Notes: a model not told the origin generated them from the letters alone. 64,000 nt of DNA from Neptunomonas antarctica (GCF_001305295.1 NZ_LJSI01000054.1:145665-209664), one strand, 5' to 3'. Positions 8,564-18,790 are shown, counted from the stretch's first letter. Numbers and translations: made by a program.

Positions 8564-9994
8564 ATGAGCACTGCAATCGAACATCCAACTTATAACTACA
8601 AAGTTGTACGCCAGTTCGCCATTATGACGGTGATATGGGGTATCGTAGGCATGACAGTAGGCGTCTTTATTGCCGCTCAACTGGTATGGCCGGCATTAAA
8701 CTTTGACACGGCGTGGCTCTCTTTTGGCCGCATTCGTCCTCTACACACCAATGCGGTTATATTCGCATTTGGTGGATCAGCCCTGTTCGCTACATCTTAT
8801 TATGTAGTTCAGCGTACCTGCCAAACACGTCTTTTCTCTGACGGTTTGGCTGCTTTCACATTCTGGGGCTGGCAAACAGTCATTCTTCTAGCAGCAATTA
8901 CGCTGCCAATGGGTCTGACTTCCAGCAAGGAATACGCAGAGCTGGAATGGCCAATCGATATACTCCTTGCGGTTGTATGGATTTGCTATGCCATCGTATT
9001 TCTGGGCACAGTGAAAAACCGTAAAACTTCTCATATCTATGTGGGTAACTGGTTCTACATGGCTTTTATCATTACTGTAGCGGTACTTCATATCGTTAAC
9101 AGTGCAGTGATACCGGTCACTATGTGGAAATCCTACTCTGTTTACCCTGGTGCAGTTGATGCCATGGTGCAGTGGTGGTATGGGCATAATGCTGTAGGTT
9201 TCTTCCTCACAGCAGGCTTCCTGGGCATGATGTATTACTTCGTTCCGAAGCAAGCTGAACGTCCAATTTACTCTTATCGCTTATCTATCGTGCATTTCTG
9301 GGCGCTGATTGCGACATACATGTGGGCCGGTGGTCATCACCTGCATTACTCTGCCCTGCCTGACTGGACTCAGTCTGTTGCCATGGTTATGTCTTTGATT
9401 CTTCTGGCACCTTCATGGGGCGGTATGATCAACGGTATGATGACGCTCTCTGGCGCCTGGCACAAACTACGCACTGATCCTATCCTTCGCTTTTTGGTTG
9501 TTTCTCTATCCTTCTACGGTATGTCTACCTTCGAAGGCCCTATGATGGCAATCAAAACAGTGAATGCACTGTCTCACAACACTGACTGGACGGTAGGTCA
9601 CGTACATGCCGGCGCTCTTGGCTGGGTTGCTATGATCACTATCGGTGCAACCTATCACATGATTCCCAAACTGTTCGGGAAGACACAGATGTGGAGCGTT
9701 GCCTTGATCAATACTCACTTCTGGCTGGCAACTGTTGGTACTGTACTTTACATCTGCGCGATGTGGGTTAATGGTATATTGCAGGGTCTGATGTGGCGCG
9801 CAGTTAACGAAGATGGCACGCTGACTTACAGCTTCGTTGAAGCACTGGAAGCATCACATCCAGGTTACTTCGTACGCTGGTTGGGTGGATTATTCTTGCT
9901 GACAGGTATGTTTCTGATGGCTTTCAACACTTGGCAGACTGTTCGTAAAGACAGTAAAGCCCCAGTAGCTGACGCTGCTGCGCAGGTTGCATAA
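8564..9994 (+). CDS. ccoN: cbb3-type cytochrome c oxidase subunit I (CcoN)
   Basis: A 476-residue membrane protein with about 12 membrane segments, the catalytic subunit of the high-affinity cbb3 oxidase that reduces O2 to water and pumps protons. Haem b and haem b3/CuB ligands are visible: His61 in RPLHTNAV, the WWYGHNAV motif, the paired His of [11 protein letters not shown] and the two His of [12 protein letters not shown]. Length and motifs fit the family throughout. It is followed after 17 bases by ccoO. GAGAG precedes ATG 8564. Confidence 0.98.
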   Translation: MSTAIEHPTYNYKVVRQFAIMTVIWGIVGMTVGVFIAAQLVWPALNFDTAWLSFGRIRPLHTNAVIFAFGGSALFATSYYVVQRTCQTRLFSDGLAAFTFWGWQTVILLAAITLPMGLTSSKEYAELEWPIDILLAVVWICYAIVFLGTVKNRKTSHIYVGNWFYMAFIITVAVLHIVNSAVIPVTMWKSYSVYPGAVDAMVQWWYGHNAVGFFLTAGFLGMMYYFVPKQAERPIYSYRLSIVHFWALIATYMWAGGHHLHYSALPDWTQSVAMVMSLILLAPSWGGMINGMMTLSGAWHKLRTDPILRFLVVSLSFYGMSTFEGPMMAIKTVNALSHNTDWTVGHVHAGALGWVAMITIGATYHMIPKLFGKTQMWSVALINTHFWLATVGTVLYICAMWVNGILQGLMWRAVNEDGTLTYSFVEALEASHPGYFVRWLGGLFLLTGMFLMAFNTWQTVRKDSKAPVADAAAQVA

Positions 9995-10011
9995 GGCTGA
10001 GGAGCAGAATA

Positions 10012-10632
10012 ATGATCAAGCATGAAACAATAGAAAAAAACATCGGCTTAATGGTCCTGCTGATTATCATCGTTATCAGCGGTGGTGGTTTGGCTGAGAT
10101 CGTACCTTTGTTTTTCCAGGCATCAACGACCAAACCAATTGAAGGCCTGCGCACTTATACTGCAGTAGAACTTGAAGGACGTGATATTTACATCCGCGAA
10201 GGCTGCCATGTGTGCCACACTCAGATGATCCGTCCGTTCCGTGCAGAAACAGAACGTTATGGCCATTTTTCAACAGCTGACGAACATGTATGGGAACATC
10301 CGTTCCTATGGGGTTCTAAACGCACAGGGCCTGATTTGGCCCGTGTCGGTGGCCGCTACTCAGATGATTGGCATCGCGCGCATTTATACAACCCTCGTGA
10401 TGTTGTACCTGAGTCAAAAATGCCTTCATTCCCATGGCTGTTCGAAGACAAGCTAACGGGAGAAGATACGGCTGCCAAAATGAGTGTTCTGCGTCAACTG
10501 GGTGTCCCTTACACTGACGATCAAATCGCCAGTGCTCAAGAAGACGCTGCAGGTAAATATGAAATTGAAGCATTGATTTCATATTTGCAGGCGCTGGGCA
10601 AAACCCATTCTGTTTACAATAACAAACGGTAA
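10012..10632 (+). CDS. ccoO: cbb3-type cytochrome c oxidase monohaem subunit II (CcoO)
   Basis: A 206-residue protein with one N-terminal membrane anchor (about 10-33) and a periplasmic monohaem cytochrome c domain. The haem site is C65-H-V-C68-H69, followed by [15 protein letters not shown], the CcoO hallmark. It transfers electrons to CcoN. A strong ribosome site (GAGGAG) precedes ATG 10012. It lies between ccoN and ccoQ. Confidence 0.98.
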   Translation: MIKHETIEKNIGLMVLLIIIVISGGGLAEIVPLFFQASTTKPIEGLRTYTAVELEGRDIYIREGCHVCHTQMIRPFRAETERYGHFSTADEHVWEHPFLWGSKRTGPDLARVGGRYSDDWHRAHLYNPRDVVPESKMPSFPWLFEDKLTGEDTAAKMSVLRQLGVPYTDDQIASAQEDAAGKYEIEALISYLQALGKTHSVYNNKR

Positions 10633-10638
10633 TCCCTA

Positions 10639-10824
10639 GTGAGTTACGATGTTTACGGTCCTTTCATACCGGTGATTATGCTTATCACTTTTCTTGGCCT
10701 TTTTATCTGGGTATTACTTCCAGGCAATAAGAAGCGATTTGATGAGGCATCTCAACTCCCCTTCGCAGACGAAGGGGATAGCAACCGGGATGAAACGCCC
10801 CCGAACAGGAGTGTTGAAAAATGA
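10639..10824 (+). CDS. ccoQ: cbb3-type cytochrome c oxidase subunit IV (CcoQ)
   Basis: A 61-residue protein with one membrane segment (about 10-28) and a short charged cytoplasmic tail. Position between ccoO and ccoP and the motif VLLPGNKKRFDEAS identify CcoQ, which stabilises the oxidase complex. It starts with GTG 10639, six bases after the ccoO stop, and its end overlaps ccoP by four bases (ATGA), indicating translational coupling. Confidence 0.93.
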   Translation: MSYDVYGPFIPVIMLITFLGLFIWVLLPGNKKRFDEASQLPFADEGDSNRDETPPNRSVEK

Positions 10825-11714
10825 GTGCTTTCTGGAGCGCATGGGTAACCATTATCACCCTAGCCGTTATTTTTGGCTGTACTTGGTTACTTTTGCAAAC
10901 GCGTAAAAGTGAACCCTACAAAGAAGAAACTGAAAAAACAGTCGGTCATGAATTTGACGGCATTGCAGAATACGATAACCCATTACCAAAATGGTGGTTC
11001 CAGATGTTTATGGCAACTATCGTTTTTGGTTTGGTTTATCTGGCTCTGTACCCTGGACTTGGCAACTGGAAAGGCCTATTGGGCTGGACTTCAACCAACC
11101 AGTGGGAAGAAGAGATGGCTCATGCTGATGAAGTATACAAGCCCGTCTTTGCTAAATACGCAGTGCTTTCAGTTGAAGACCTGCAAAAACCTGAAAACGT
11201 AGCAGGCCTTAAAATGGGGCAGCGCATGTTTGCAAACAACTGTTCTGTTTGTCATGGTACTGCTGCAACTGGCGCGCACGGCTTTCCTAACCTGACGGAT
11301 AATGACTGGCTGTATGGCGGCGCTCCTGCCACCATTAAGCAGACGCTTTTACATGGTCGTCAGGGTGCGATGCCAGCATGGGGAGCGGTTCTTGGCGAAG
11401 AAGGTGTTCGTGACGTAGCAAGCTACGTACAGACACTTAGCGGCCAGGAATCTGACCCTGAATCTACTGCACGCGGTAAGACTCAGTTCCAGGCACTCTG
11501 TACGGCCTGTCACGGTGTTGATGGTAAAGGAATGCAAGCTTTAGGCGCACCTAACCTGACTGACACTACTTGGCTGTACGGTGGTACTTTTGAACAAATA
11601 ACCCATACTATCCGTTCAGGGCGTAATGGTGTTATGCCTGCTCAGAAGAATCTGCTCAGCGAGGATAAAATCCAGCTAATTGCTGCCTATGTCTATAGCT
11701 TGTCTAACAAGTAA
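10821..11714 (+). CDS. ccoP: cbb3-type cytochrome c oxidase dihaem subunit III (CcoP)
   Basis: A 297-residue protein with two N-terminal membrane segments separated by the conserved HEFDGIAEYDNPLPKWW loop, then two cytochrome c domains. The haem sites are C141-S-V-C144-H145 and C227-T-A-C230-H231. The first two-helix anchor is the form seen in many gammaproteobacteria. It accepts electrons from soluble or membrane cytochromes and passes them to CcoO/N. A strong terminator follows. Confidence 0.98.
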   Translation: MSAFWSAWVTIITLAVIFGCTWLLLQTRKSEPYKEETEKTVGHEFDGIAEYDNPLPKWWFQMFMATIVFGLVYLALYPGLGNWKGLLGWTSTNQWEEEMAHADEVYKPVFAKYAVLSVEDLQKPENVAGLKMGQRMFANNCSVCHGTAATGAHGFPNLTDNDWLYGGAPATIKQTLLHGRQGAMPAWGAVLGEEGVRDVASYVQTLSGQESDPESTARGKTQFQALCTACHGVDGKGMQALGAPNLTDTTWLYGGTFEQITHTIRSGRNGVMPAQKNLLSEDKIQLIAAYVYSLSNK

Positions 11715-11730
11715 TTGACAGTTATCAATT

Positions 11731-11768
11731 AAAAGGCGATATGAAGATATTCATATCGCCTTTTTTTT
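11731..11768 (+). terminator. Intrinsic terminator after ccoNOQP
   Basis: Arms AAAAGGCGATATGAA and TTCATATCGCCTTTT form a near-perfect long stem and run into eight T. This separates the structural ccoNOQP operon from the ccoG assembly genes. Confidence 0.93.
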
Positions 11769-11866
11769 AGAGAAAACATTATAATATTCAACATATCTAA
11801 TAGATAAGTTATAGATACGTTGGCCCAGTAGGCTAATACCCATCCATTCAGCTTGCGAGCACAGGA

Positions 11867-13291
11867 ATGAATCAGATACCCGTAAAAGATATAACGCCGC
11901 CACCTTCTCCTAGTGAAAAAGCAGCATCTATTGATCTCTACTCAAGTAGAGAACACATTTATGTAAAGTTTTATAAAGGTATCTTTAAAAATTTACGCGT
12001 TATCTCTGGCGCGATTATGCTGATCATGTTTTATGGCTTTCCCCTTATTGAGTGGAATGGCAGACAAGCGATCCTCTTTGATCTGCCTAGTCGTCAGTTT
12101 CACGTGTTTGGCATGACTTTTTGGCCTCAAGACTTCATGCTGCTATCTTGGCTACTAATCATCCTGGCATTCACCCTGTTTTTTGTAACTGTTTTTGCAG
12201 GGCGTCTCTGGTGTGGCTATGCTTGCCCTCAGTTCGTATGGACATGGCTGTTTATATGGGCAGAGAGAATTGCCGAAGGTGATCGCAACCAGCGCATGAA
12301 GCTAGACAAAGCCGGTTGGAGCCTCACAAAACTCCGCAAGAAAGTTGTAAAACATGGTTTATGGTTATTCATAGCAATCACCTCTGCTATTGCCTTTGTC
12401 GGCTATTTTTCGCCCATTCGCCAACTGGTCAATGATTTCGCTAGTTTTTCGCTCGGCCCCTGGGAAACCTGGTGGATTGGTTTTGTTGCGGTTGCTACCT
12501 ATGCCAACGCAGGCTGGCTTCGCGAGCAGGTATGTATCTATATGTGTCCTTATGCACGCTTTCAAAGCGTCATGTTTGATCAGGATACACTCGTCATATC
12601 CTATGATGAAAAACGCGGTGAACATCGAGGAAAACGCAAGAAGGATACCGATTATAAAGCAGAAGGTTTAGGTGACTGCATCGATTGTGGTTTCTGTGTA
12701 AACGTGTGCCCTGTTGGTATAGATATTCGCGATGGCTTACAATACGAATGCGTAGCTTGTGGTGCGTGTGTGGATGCCTGTGATGACATCATGGATCGTA
12801 TGGGATATGAAAGAGGACTGGTTCGATACACGACAGAGCACCAATTAGAGGGCAAAAAAACCCACTTATTAAGACCTCGTCTTATGGGCTATTTATTAGT
12901 ACTCATAGCCATGTGTATTGCTTTTGGTTACACCATTTACAGCCGAATCCCTCTCGAAGTTGATATTCTGCGTGACCGTGGACAACTTTATAATAAAACC
13001 CCCAATGGTTTAATAGAGAATGTGTACAATCTCAAACTAGCCAATAAAGAGCAGCGTGATCATGACTATCGAATTAGTTTATCGGGCGTCGAAGGACTGC
13101 AACTAATTTCAGATCCTGTAGTCACCATTAAAGCAGGCGAACTTCTGGGTTACGTTATTCGTGTTCAGTTAGATCCGGAGCAAATCAAACGGTCTAACTA
13201 TGATATCCAGATTAATGTTCAGGCATTAGATGATGACAGCATCTCTATCACCGAAGACAGTCGCTTTTTAGGCCCTGCGCCACGTCGATAA
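11867..13291 (+). CDS. ccoG: Cytochrome oxidase assembly ferredoxin-type protein CcoG (FixG/RdxA)
   Basis: A 474-residue membrane iron-sulfur protein with about five membrane segments. Cys116 and Cys120 lie in the CxxxC-P motif WCGYACPQ. Two 4Fe-4S clusters are bound by C271/C274/C277/C281 and C295/C298/C301/C305. The C-terminal periplasmic Ig-like domain is FixG_C. CcoG has been described as a cupric reductase that supplies Cu(I) for cbb3 assembly. It has its own upstream region, because a terminator lies just before it, and a terminator just after it. Confidence 0.96.
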   Translation: MNQIPVKDITPPPSPSEKAASIDLYSSREHIYVKFYKGIFKNLRVISGAIMLIMFYGFPLIEWNGRQAILFDLPSRQFHVFGMTFWPQDFMLLSWLLIILAFTLFFVTVFAGRLWCGYACPQFVWTWLFIWAERIAEGDRNQRMKLDKAGWSLTKLRKKVVKHGLWLFIAITSAIAFVGYFSPIRQLVNDFASFSLGPWETWWIGFVAVATYANAGWLREQVCIYMCPYARFQSVMFDQDTLVISYDEKRGEHRGKRKKDTDYKAEGLGDCIDCGFCVNVCPVGIDIRDGLQYECVACGACVDACDDIMDRMGYERGLVRYTTEHQLEGKKTHLLRPRLMGYLLVLIAMCIAFGYTIYSRIPLEVDILRDRGQLYNKTPNGLIENVYNLKLANKEQRDHDYRISLSGVEGLQLISDPVVTIKAGELLGYVIRVQLDPEQIKRSNYDIQINVQALDDDSISITEDSRFLGPAPRR

Positions 13292-13312
13292 GCGACGGCG
13301 TAATAAATGAGT

Positions 13313-13352
13313 AAAAATAGCTGCTTTCTGCAAAGACAGCAGCTATTTTTTA
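13313..13352 (+). terminator. Intrinsic terminator after ccoG
   Basis: Arms AAATAGCTGCT and AGCAGCTATTT with a twelve-base loop are followed by a T-rich run. Read-through to ccoH is plausible because ccoH begins only about 30 bases later. Confidence 0.8.
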
Positions 13353-13382
13353 TAGTCGTAATTTTTTATAGCAGTAACCAAT

Positions 13383-13910
13383 ATGACCGAAGATGAGATT
13401 GATAAGATTCAAGCAGCAAAACCCTGGTACCAACAACCTTGGCTATGGTTTATTTTATCGCCCCTGATTGCCGTAGCTATTTATGGATTTACCTTTCTCT
13501 ATCTCGCTATTACAACCATGGACGGCGTGGTTAAAGATGATTATTACCGCATAGCAAGAGGCTATGAGGTGAACACAGTAAAAACTCAAAAAGCTATCGA
13601 GCATCATATCGCTGCCACACTCAGCCTGGATAATATGACGGGTGATATTATGGTCAAGCTCAAGGGTGAATTTAGCGCCATCCCTGAATATCTGATGCTT
13701 GATATCGTCCATCCGACACACCAGAAATATGATCAGATGATCACATTAAAAGCGGTCGGTTCTCAGCAACTGTATTCAGGAACCCTATCCTCTCAGCTAA
13801 AGGGTAAACGCTTTATTTTCATAGCACCCCCTAATGAAGACTGGCATTTGAATAAAGAAATCCAGCCACCTTATGATCAAATAAGCGTTGAGCTGAAGCC
13901 CACTTTATAG
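13383..13910 (+). CDS. ccoH: FixH family protein (CcoH), cbb3 oxidase assembly
   Basis: A 175-residue protein with one membrane segment (about 21-44; KPWYQQPWLWFILSPL opens it) followed by the motif GVVKDDYYRIAR, which is characteristic of FixH/CcoH, and a beta-rich periplasmic domain. CcoH interacts with oxidase subunits during maturation. Ten bases separate it from ccoI. Confidence 0.92.
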   Translation: MTEDEIDKIQAAKPWYQQPWLWFILSPLIAVAIYGFTFLYLAITTMDGVVKDDYYRIARGYEVNTVKTQKAIEHHIAATLSLDNMTGDIMVKLKGEFSAIPEYLMLDIVHPTHQKYDQMITLKAVGSQQLYSGTLSSQLKGKRFIFIAPPNEDWHLNKEIQPPYDQISVELKPTL

Positions 13911-13920
13911 GCCTGTTAAC

Positions 13921-16374
13921 ATGAATAGTAAGTTCGAGGGTCAGGCATGTTTCCATTGTGGCCTGGATGTACCCAAAGGCACCTTGTTTATTGCCGACAT
14001 CAACGGGACAGCACAACCTATGTGCTGTCCCGGCTGCAAAGCGGTCGCTGAAACCATTGTCTCCAGCGGGCTTGAGCACTACTATAAATACCGTCAGGGA
14101 GATTCCGTCGCTATTCCGGAGCTCTCAGGCACCGATCTACCCACGAATGTACAAGACGAGTTGCAGCTTTACGATAACAACACTATCCAAAAAGCCTTTG
14201 TTATTTCCCTGCAAGACGACCTTAAAGAAGCCACACTCGTTATAGAAGGAATCACCTGTGCGGCGTGCGTTTGGTTACTTGAGCATCATTTGGTCAAGCA
14301 ATCCGGAGTAGAGCAAGCCTCTGTCAACCTGACCAATCATCGCGCGCGTATCCGCTGGCATGACGATACGATTCAACTCAGCCAGATCATGGCGGCCATC
14401 TATCATGTCGGTTATAAAGGCCATCCTTACCATCCTGATAAAGAAGAACAACTTCTGGAACTTGAGAAAAAGCGGGCTTTTCGTCGCTTAGGTGTAGCCG
14501 GGCTCGGCATGATGCAAGTCATGATGATGTCTATCGCACTATATGCTGGCGCTTTACAGGGAATTGAGGATAAATTTGAAACATTTATTCGCTGGACCAG
14601 CCTGATTATTGCGACACCTGTTTTACTTTACTCTGCCCGTCCTTTTTTTATTGCCGCGATACGTGACATCAAATCCCGCTACCTAAGCATGGATGTTCCA
14701 GTGTCTATCGCCGTCGGCGGAGCTTACCTTGCAAGCGCATGGGCCACTATTACACAGAGCGGTGAAGTTTATTTTGATTCAGTCACGATGTTTACTTTCT
14801 TCCTGTTGATTGGCCGATATCTTGAGATGCAAGCAAGGCACCGTACCGGACGTGCCGGAAACGCTCTCTTAAACTTAATTCCAGCCAGCGCGATACGGAT
14901 CAGAGAGGGTAATGAAACATTGATTCCGGCAACAGAGCTGAATATTGATGACATCATTTTGGTCAAACCCGGCCACACTATTCCTGCTGACGGCATTATT
15001 ATCGAGGGCTACTCATCTATTGATGAATCAGCCTTAACCGGCGAATATCTCCCGATCAACAAAACCATTGGCGATAGTGTTGCAAGCGGCACCATTAATG
15101 TCGAAAGTCCGGTGCAATTAAAAGTCACCGACGTCGGTGCAGACACTAAATTATCTGCCATCGTTCGTCTTTTGGAGCGGGCTCAAGAAGAGAAACCCGC
15201 TGTGGCCAAGATTGCTGATAAAGTGGCTAGTTACTTTGTCGCATCAGTCCTGCTCACTGCGGCTATTGTCAGCCTTTTCTGGTGGAGTATCGACCCGCAG
15301 AATGCATTCTGGATAACCCTCTCTGTCTTAGTTGTCACCTGCCCTTGCGCTCTTTCGCTAGCGACACCAACCGCTTTGACAGCAGCAACAGGGACATTAA
15401 GGCAGCACGGCTTGTTAATTACGCGAGGTCACGTACTTGAAAGCCTGGCAACAGCAACACATATCATTTTTGATAAAACAGGGACACTGACAGAAGGCAA
15501 TCTATCGCTTAAAAGCACTCAGTTATGCAGTGATCTCGATACACAAACGGTACTGGGCATAGCCGCCGCACTCGAAGCACATTCGGAACACCCCATCGCC
15601 AAAGCATTCCATAAGTATCAAACGCAAACGGCTAAAGCACTTAACGTCGAATTAGGCCAGGGCCTTGAAGGTACAATTGAGGGTGTAAGTTACCGTATTG
15701 GAAAACCCGAATACTCCTCCGCACTCTGCCAACAACAACTTACCTACAAAGATGCGCCTGATCTTGACGGCCAATGGCTATTATTGTGTGGTACTCAATC
15801 CCCGTTAGCCTGGTTCTGCTTAAACGATCAGATCCGCAAAGACACGCCACGGACACTCGCCATCCTACGCCGATTAGGACTCAATGTTCAGATGTTAACC
15901 GGTGATAACTCAGGCGCTGTTAAGGAAGTCGCTAACGCACTTAACATAAAGGATGTTATTTCCAATACCTCGCCACAAGAAAAATTAGCTTATATACAAA
16001 AACTACAAAGCCAGGGCGCAAAAGTGGTTATGGTCGGCGATGGTATTAACGATATCCCTGTATTAGCCGGCGCTCAAACGTCTATTGCAATGGGCAGTGC
16101 GACGGATTTGGCTAAAACCAATGCGGACGCTATTCTTATCAGCAGCGATATTGGCCGATTGGTGGACGCCATTCTATTATCCAGAAAAACCCAATCTATT
16201 ATTCGTCAGAACCTCAGCTGGGCACTGCTTTATAACCTGATCGCATTACCACTCGCAGCAATGGGCTTTATTGCACCCTACATGGCGGCTATTGGCATGT
16301 CCGTCAGCTCGCTGATTGTTGTGGGTAATGCTTTGCGCCTGACTAAACTTGTTCGCAGAAATCCTGTAAAATAA
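13921..16374 (+). CDS. ccoI: Copper-translocating P1B-type ATPase CcoI (FixI)
   Basis: An 817-residue heavy-metal ATPase. The N-terminus has the FixI-specific metal-binding region (CFHCG and MCCPGCKAV) followed by an HMA domain with GITCAAC (Cys113, Cys116). The ion-channel motif is C474-P-C476, the phosphorylation motif D518-KTGT, and TGDN and GDGIND complete the ATPase signatures. CcoI exports copper toward the periplasm for the CuB centre of CcoN. It lies between ccoH and ccoS, the standard order. Confidence 0.97.
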   Translation: MNSKFEGQACFHCGLDVPKGTLFIADINGTAQPMCCPGCKAVAETIVSSGLEHYYKYRQGDSVAIPELSGTDLPTNVQDELQLYDNNTIQKAFVISLQDDLKEATLVIEGITCAACVWLLEHHLVKQSGVEQASVNLTNHRARIRWHDDTIQLSQIMAAIYHVGYKGHPYHPDKEEQLLELEKKRAFRRLGVAGLGMMQVMMMSIALYAGALQGIEDKFETFIRWTSLIIATPVLLYSARPFFIAAIRDIKSRYLSMDVPVSIAVGGAYLASAWATITQSGEVYFDSVTMFTFFLLIGRYLEMQARHRTGRAGNALLNLIPASAIRIREGNETLIPATELNIDDIILVKPGHTIPADGIIIEGYSSIDESALTGEYLPINKTIGDSVASGTINVESPVQLKVTDVGADTKLSAIVRLLERAQEEKPAVAKIADKVASYFVASVLLTAAIVSLFWWSIDPQNAFWITLSVLVVTCPCALSLATPTALTAATGTLRQHGLLITRGHVLESLATATHIIFDKTGTLTEGNLSLKSTQLCSDLDTQTVLGIAAALEAHSEHPIAKAFHKYQTQTAKALNVELGQGLEGTIEGVSYRIGKPEYSSALCQQQLTYKDAPDLDGQWLLLCGTQSPLAWFCLNDQIRKDTPRTLAILRRLGLNVQMLTGDNSGAVKEVANALNIKDVISNTSPQEKLAYIQKLQSQGAKVVMVGDGINDIPVLAGAQTSIAMGSATDLAKTNADAILISSDIGRLVDAILLSRKTQSIIRQNLSWALLYNLIALPLAAMGFIAPYMAAIGMSVSSLIVVGNALRLTKLVRRNPVK

Positions 16375-16399
16375 CACTTTAATTTTGAGCTGATTCCCA

Positions 16400-16594
16400 A
16401 TGGAAATTATATTTATATTAATCCCCATAGCAATCATTCTGCTGGGTTTTGCTGTCTGGGCTTTTTTCTGGAGCGTCAATTCAGGTCAATATGATGATCT
16501 TGACTCCCCTGCCCACAGTATTTTATTTGACGATGACGATCATCTGATTCCTGACGAGGCCAAGCAAAGCAAGGCACACTCACCACGTGACTGA
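16400..16594 (+). CDS. ccoS: cbb3-type oxidase assembly protein CcoS
   Basis: A 64-residue protein with a single N-terminal membrane segment (MEIIFILIPIAIILLG) followed by the family motif WAFFWSVNSGQYDDLDSPA. CcoS is needed for cofactor insertion in cbb3 oxidase. Its 3' end overlaps the next gene by eight bases. Confidence 0.95.
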   Translation: MEIIFILIPIAIILLGFAVWAFFWSVNSGQYDDLDSPAHSILFDDDDHLIPDEAKQSKAHSPRD

Positions 16595-17246
16595 ATCATT
16601 ATCGCTAACAACCGCTGTTCTCCTGGGCCTCCTCGGCAGCGCCCACTGCATCGGCATGTGCGGTGGAATTGCAGCCACCATGGCGATGGGACCGCAACAC
16701 ACCAGAGTACCTAACCTTATAGGTTACAACATGGGCAGGCTAATCAGTTATGCATTAGCTGGAGCCTTAGTTGGATCTATCGGTATTTTAGTCAAAGACA
16801 GCACATTAGCTATCGTGTTACGCACCCTCGCAGGTCTCTTGCTTATCACTATGGGCTTGTATGTTGCCCAATGGTGGAAAGGGCTTGTTCATGTTGAAAA
16901 GCTTGGAAGCAAACTCTGGTCTGTTATACGGCCAGCCACCAGCAAGCTCCTGCCTGTTAAAAATGTTAAACAAGCCTTATTACTTGGCTTTTTCTGGGGA
17001 TGGCTACCCTGTGGGTTAGTCTATAGTACCTTGATATGGGCGGCGACAGCTCAAGATGCCCTGCAAAGCAGTAGTCTAATGTTTGCGTTTGGTATCGGCA
17101 CACTACCTGCCATGCTTACAACAGGTCTGCTTGCCAAACAGGTGAAAACTTTATTAGCCAATCGTAACGTTCAACATCTCGCGGGCCTGTTGATTATTCT
17201 GTTTGGCTTTTACACTATTCCCTTCCAGGCAATCATTAGTCTTTGA
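16587..17246 (+). CDS. TauE/SafE-like (DsbD-2 family) membrane protein of the cco cluster
   Basis: A 219-residue protein with about six membrane segments. It has the motif GLLGSAHCIGMCGG near the N-terminus and WGWLPCGLVYS in the middle, each with cysteines in membrane segments, as in the small DsbD-like/TauE-SafE-like family. Members often sit just after ccoS and are annotated as sulfite exporters, but a role in metal or redox supply for cbb3 assembly is equally likely. It starts at GTG 16587 inside ccoS; its stop codon overlaps the FNR box of hemN. Confidence 0.85.
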   Translation: MTESLSLTTAVLLGLLGSAHCIGMCGGIAATMAMGPQHTRVPNLIGYNMGRLISYALAGALVGSIGILVKDSTLAIVLRTLAGLLLITMGLYVAQWWKGLVHVEKLGSKLWSVIRPATSKLLPVKNVKQALLLGFFWGWLPCGLVYSTLIWAATAQDALQSSSLMFAFGIGTLPAMLTTGLLAKQVKTLLANRNVQHLAGLLIILFGFYTIPFQAIISL

Positions 17247-17291
17247 TTAGCATCAAATCAAATATCAGACTCACTTGTTATACTGCCGCAC
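17243..17291 (+). promoter_or_regulatory. FNR-dependent class II promoter of hemN
   Basis: A perfect FNR box TTGATtagcATCAA (17243-17256) is centred 41.5 bases before a predicted start at 17291, and TATACT (17279-17284) occupies the expected -10 position exactly. This is the standard geometry of FNR-activated promoters. The box overlaps the stop codon of the preceding gene. The promoter also rules out translation starts before 17291. Confidence 0.88.
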
Positions 17292-17313
17292 AATTAACAA
17301 TGAGGATACTATC

Positions 17314-18705
17314 GTGAGCCTGGACAATACCATTACATGGGACCTGGATCTTATTAAACGCTATGATCTTTCCGGCCCCCGATATACCTCATATCCGACT
17401 GCCATTCAATTTGACGCCGCGCTTTCTGAAACACAGTTAGTCGCAGACGGGCAGCTAACGACTGACAAAAACGCGCCGCTATCACTCTATGTGCATATAC
17501 CTTTTTGCGCGCACGTTTGTTATTTTTGTGCCTGCAATAAAGTAATCACCCGCAATCGCAAAAAAGCTCAACCCTATCTCGACACTTTATTTAAAGAGAT
17601 TGAGCAAGTAGCTAAATGGTACAGTGAAAACCGCATAGTTAACCAACTGCATTGGGGTGGCGGCACACCTACGTTTATCAGTGACGAGCAAATGACTGAG
17701 CTGATGAATAAACTGAAACAGGAATTCAATCTGCTTGATGACGACAGCGGTGATTACTCTATAGAGATCGATCCCCGCGAAGCGTCGCTTGAGACACTAA
17801 AAACTCTCAGAAGTATTGGCTTTAATCGTATTAGTCTTGGTGTTCAGGATGTTAATCCAGCCGTACAAAAAGCGGTAAATCGCATCCAGTCCACCGAACA
17901 AACTGCAGGTATATTAACCGCCGCACGTGAACTGGGTTTTAAATCCATTAATATGGATCTTATTTATGGCCTCCCACACCAAACCTTGGAAAGCTTCAAC
18001 GAAACGCTGGACGTAGTCATTGATCTGAGCCCTGACCGTCTGTCTGTATTCAACTACGCACACATGCCAGACCGCTTTCGCTCACAAAAGCATATTAATG
18101 GAGAAGATTTACCCAGCCCTGAAGTTAAATTAGCGATTCTGGAGTCGACGATCAATAAACTCCTCACTGCCGAGTATGTGTACATTGGCATGGATCACTT
18201 TGCTAAACCCGATGACGAACTGGCATTAGCGCAAAAAAGTGGCCATCTACACCGTAACTTCCAGGGTTACACCACCCATTCTGATTGCGACCTGGTGGCA
18301 ATGGGTGTCTCCGCTATTAGCCAAATTGGCAATGTTTATTATCAGAATGAGCACGACATTACAGCTTATACAGATGCGGTTGAATCACGCTCCAGTGCCA
18401 TTCGTCGTGGTGTAAAACTAAATACCGATGACTGTATTCGGCGTACGGTTATTACACAGCTAATCTGCCATTTTGAACTGGATACTCAGCTAATAGAATC
18501 AAAATTCAGTATTGATTTCAAAGAATACTTCGCAACGGAACAGGTAGAGATTCAGCGTTTTATTGAGGATGGCTTAGTACAGATAGATGGTCAGCGGATT
18601 ATCGTTACTGCGGCTGGTCGATTATTAATCAGGCGCATCTGCATGGCCTTCGATCAATACATTCCGAAGCAGCAACCCACACAAGGTTTTTCACGTATCA
18701 TCTAA
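17314..18705 (+). CDS. hemN: Oxygen-independent coproporphyrinogen III dehydrogenase (HemN)
   Basis: A 463-residue radical SAM enzyme. The 4Fe-4S site is C65-x3-C69-x2-C72 followed by C74, in HIPFCAHVCYFCACNK. The N-terminal YDLSGPRYTSYPTA and the glycine-rich HWGGGTPTF are HemN hallmarks, and length matches true HemN rather than HemW. It converts coproporphyrinogen III to protoporphyrinogen IX without O2, supplying haem when oxygen is low. I chose GTG 17314 because GAGGAT lies eight bases upstream and it follows the predicted FNR-dependent transcription start. Confidence 0.96.
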   Translation: MSLDNTITWDLDLIKRYDLSGPRYTSYPTAIQFDAALSETQLVADGQLTTDKNAPLSLYVHIPFCAHVCYFCACNKVITRNRKKAQPYLDTLFKEIEQVAKWYSENRIVNQLHWGGGTPTFISDEQMTELMNKLKQEFNLLDDDSGDYSIEIDPREASLETLKTLRSIGFNRISLGVQDVNPAVQKAVNRIQSTEQTAGILTAARELGFKSINMDLIYGLPHQTLESFNETLDVVIDLSPDRLSVFNYAHMPDRFRSQKHINGEDLPSPEVKLAILESTINKLLTAEYVYIGMDHFAKPDDELALAQKSGHLHRNFQGYTTHSDCDLVAMGVSAISQIGNVYYQNEHDITAYTDAVESRSSAIRRGVKLNTDDCIRRTVITQLICHFELDTQLIESKFSIDFKEYFATEQVEIQRFIEDGLVQIDGQRIIVTAAGRLLIRRICMAFDQYIPKQQPTQGFSRII

Positions 18706-18790
18706 TGGATGCTTCACGGTTCACTCGAAATACGACATAATTCAGGTATGAGTAGCCTCTCATTATGTTTAATAACCACAGGAACCGGCC

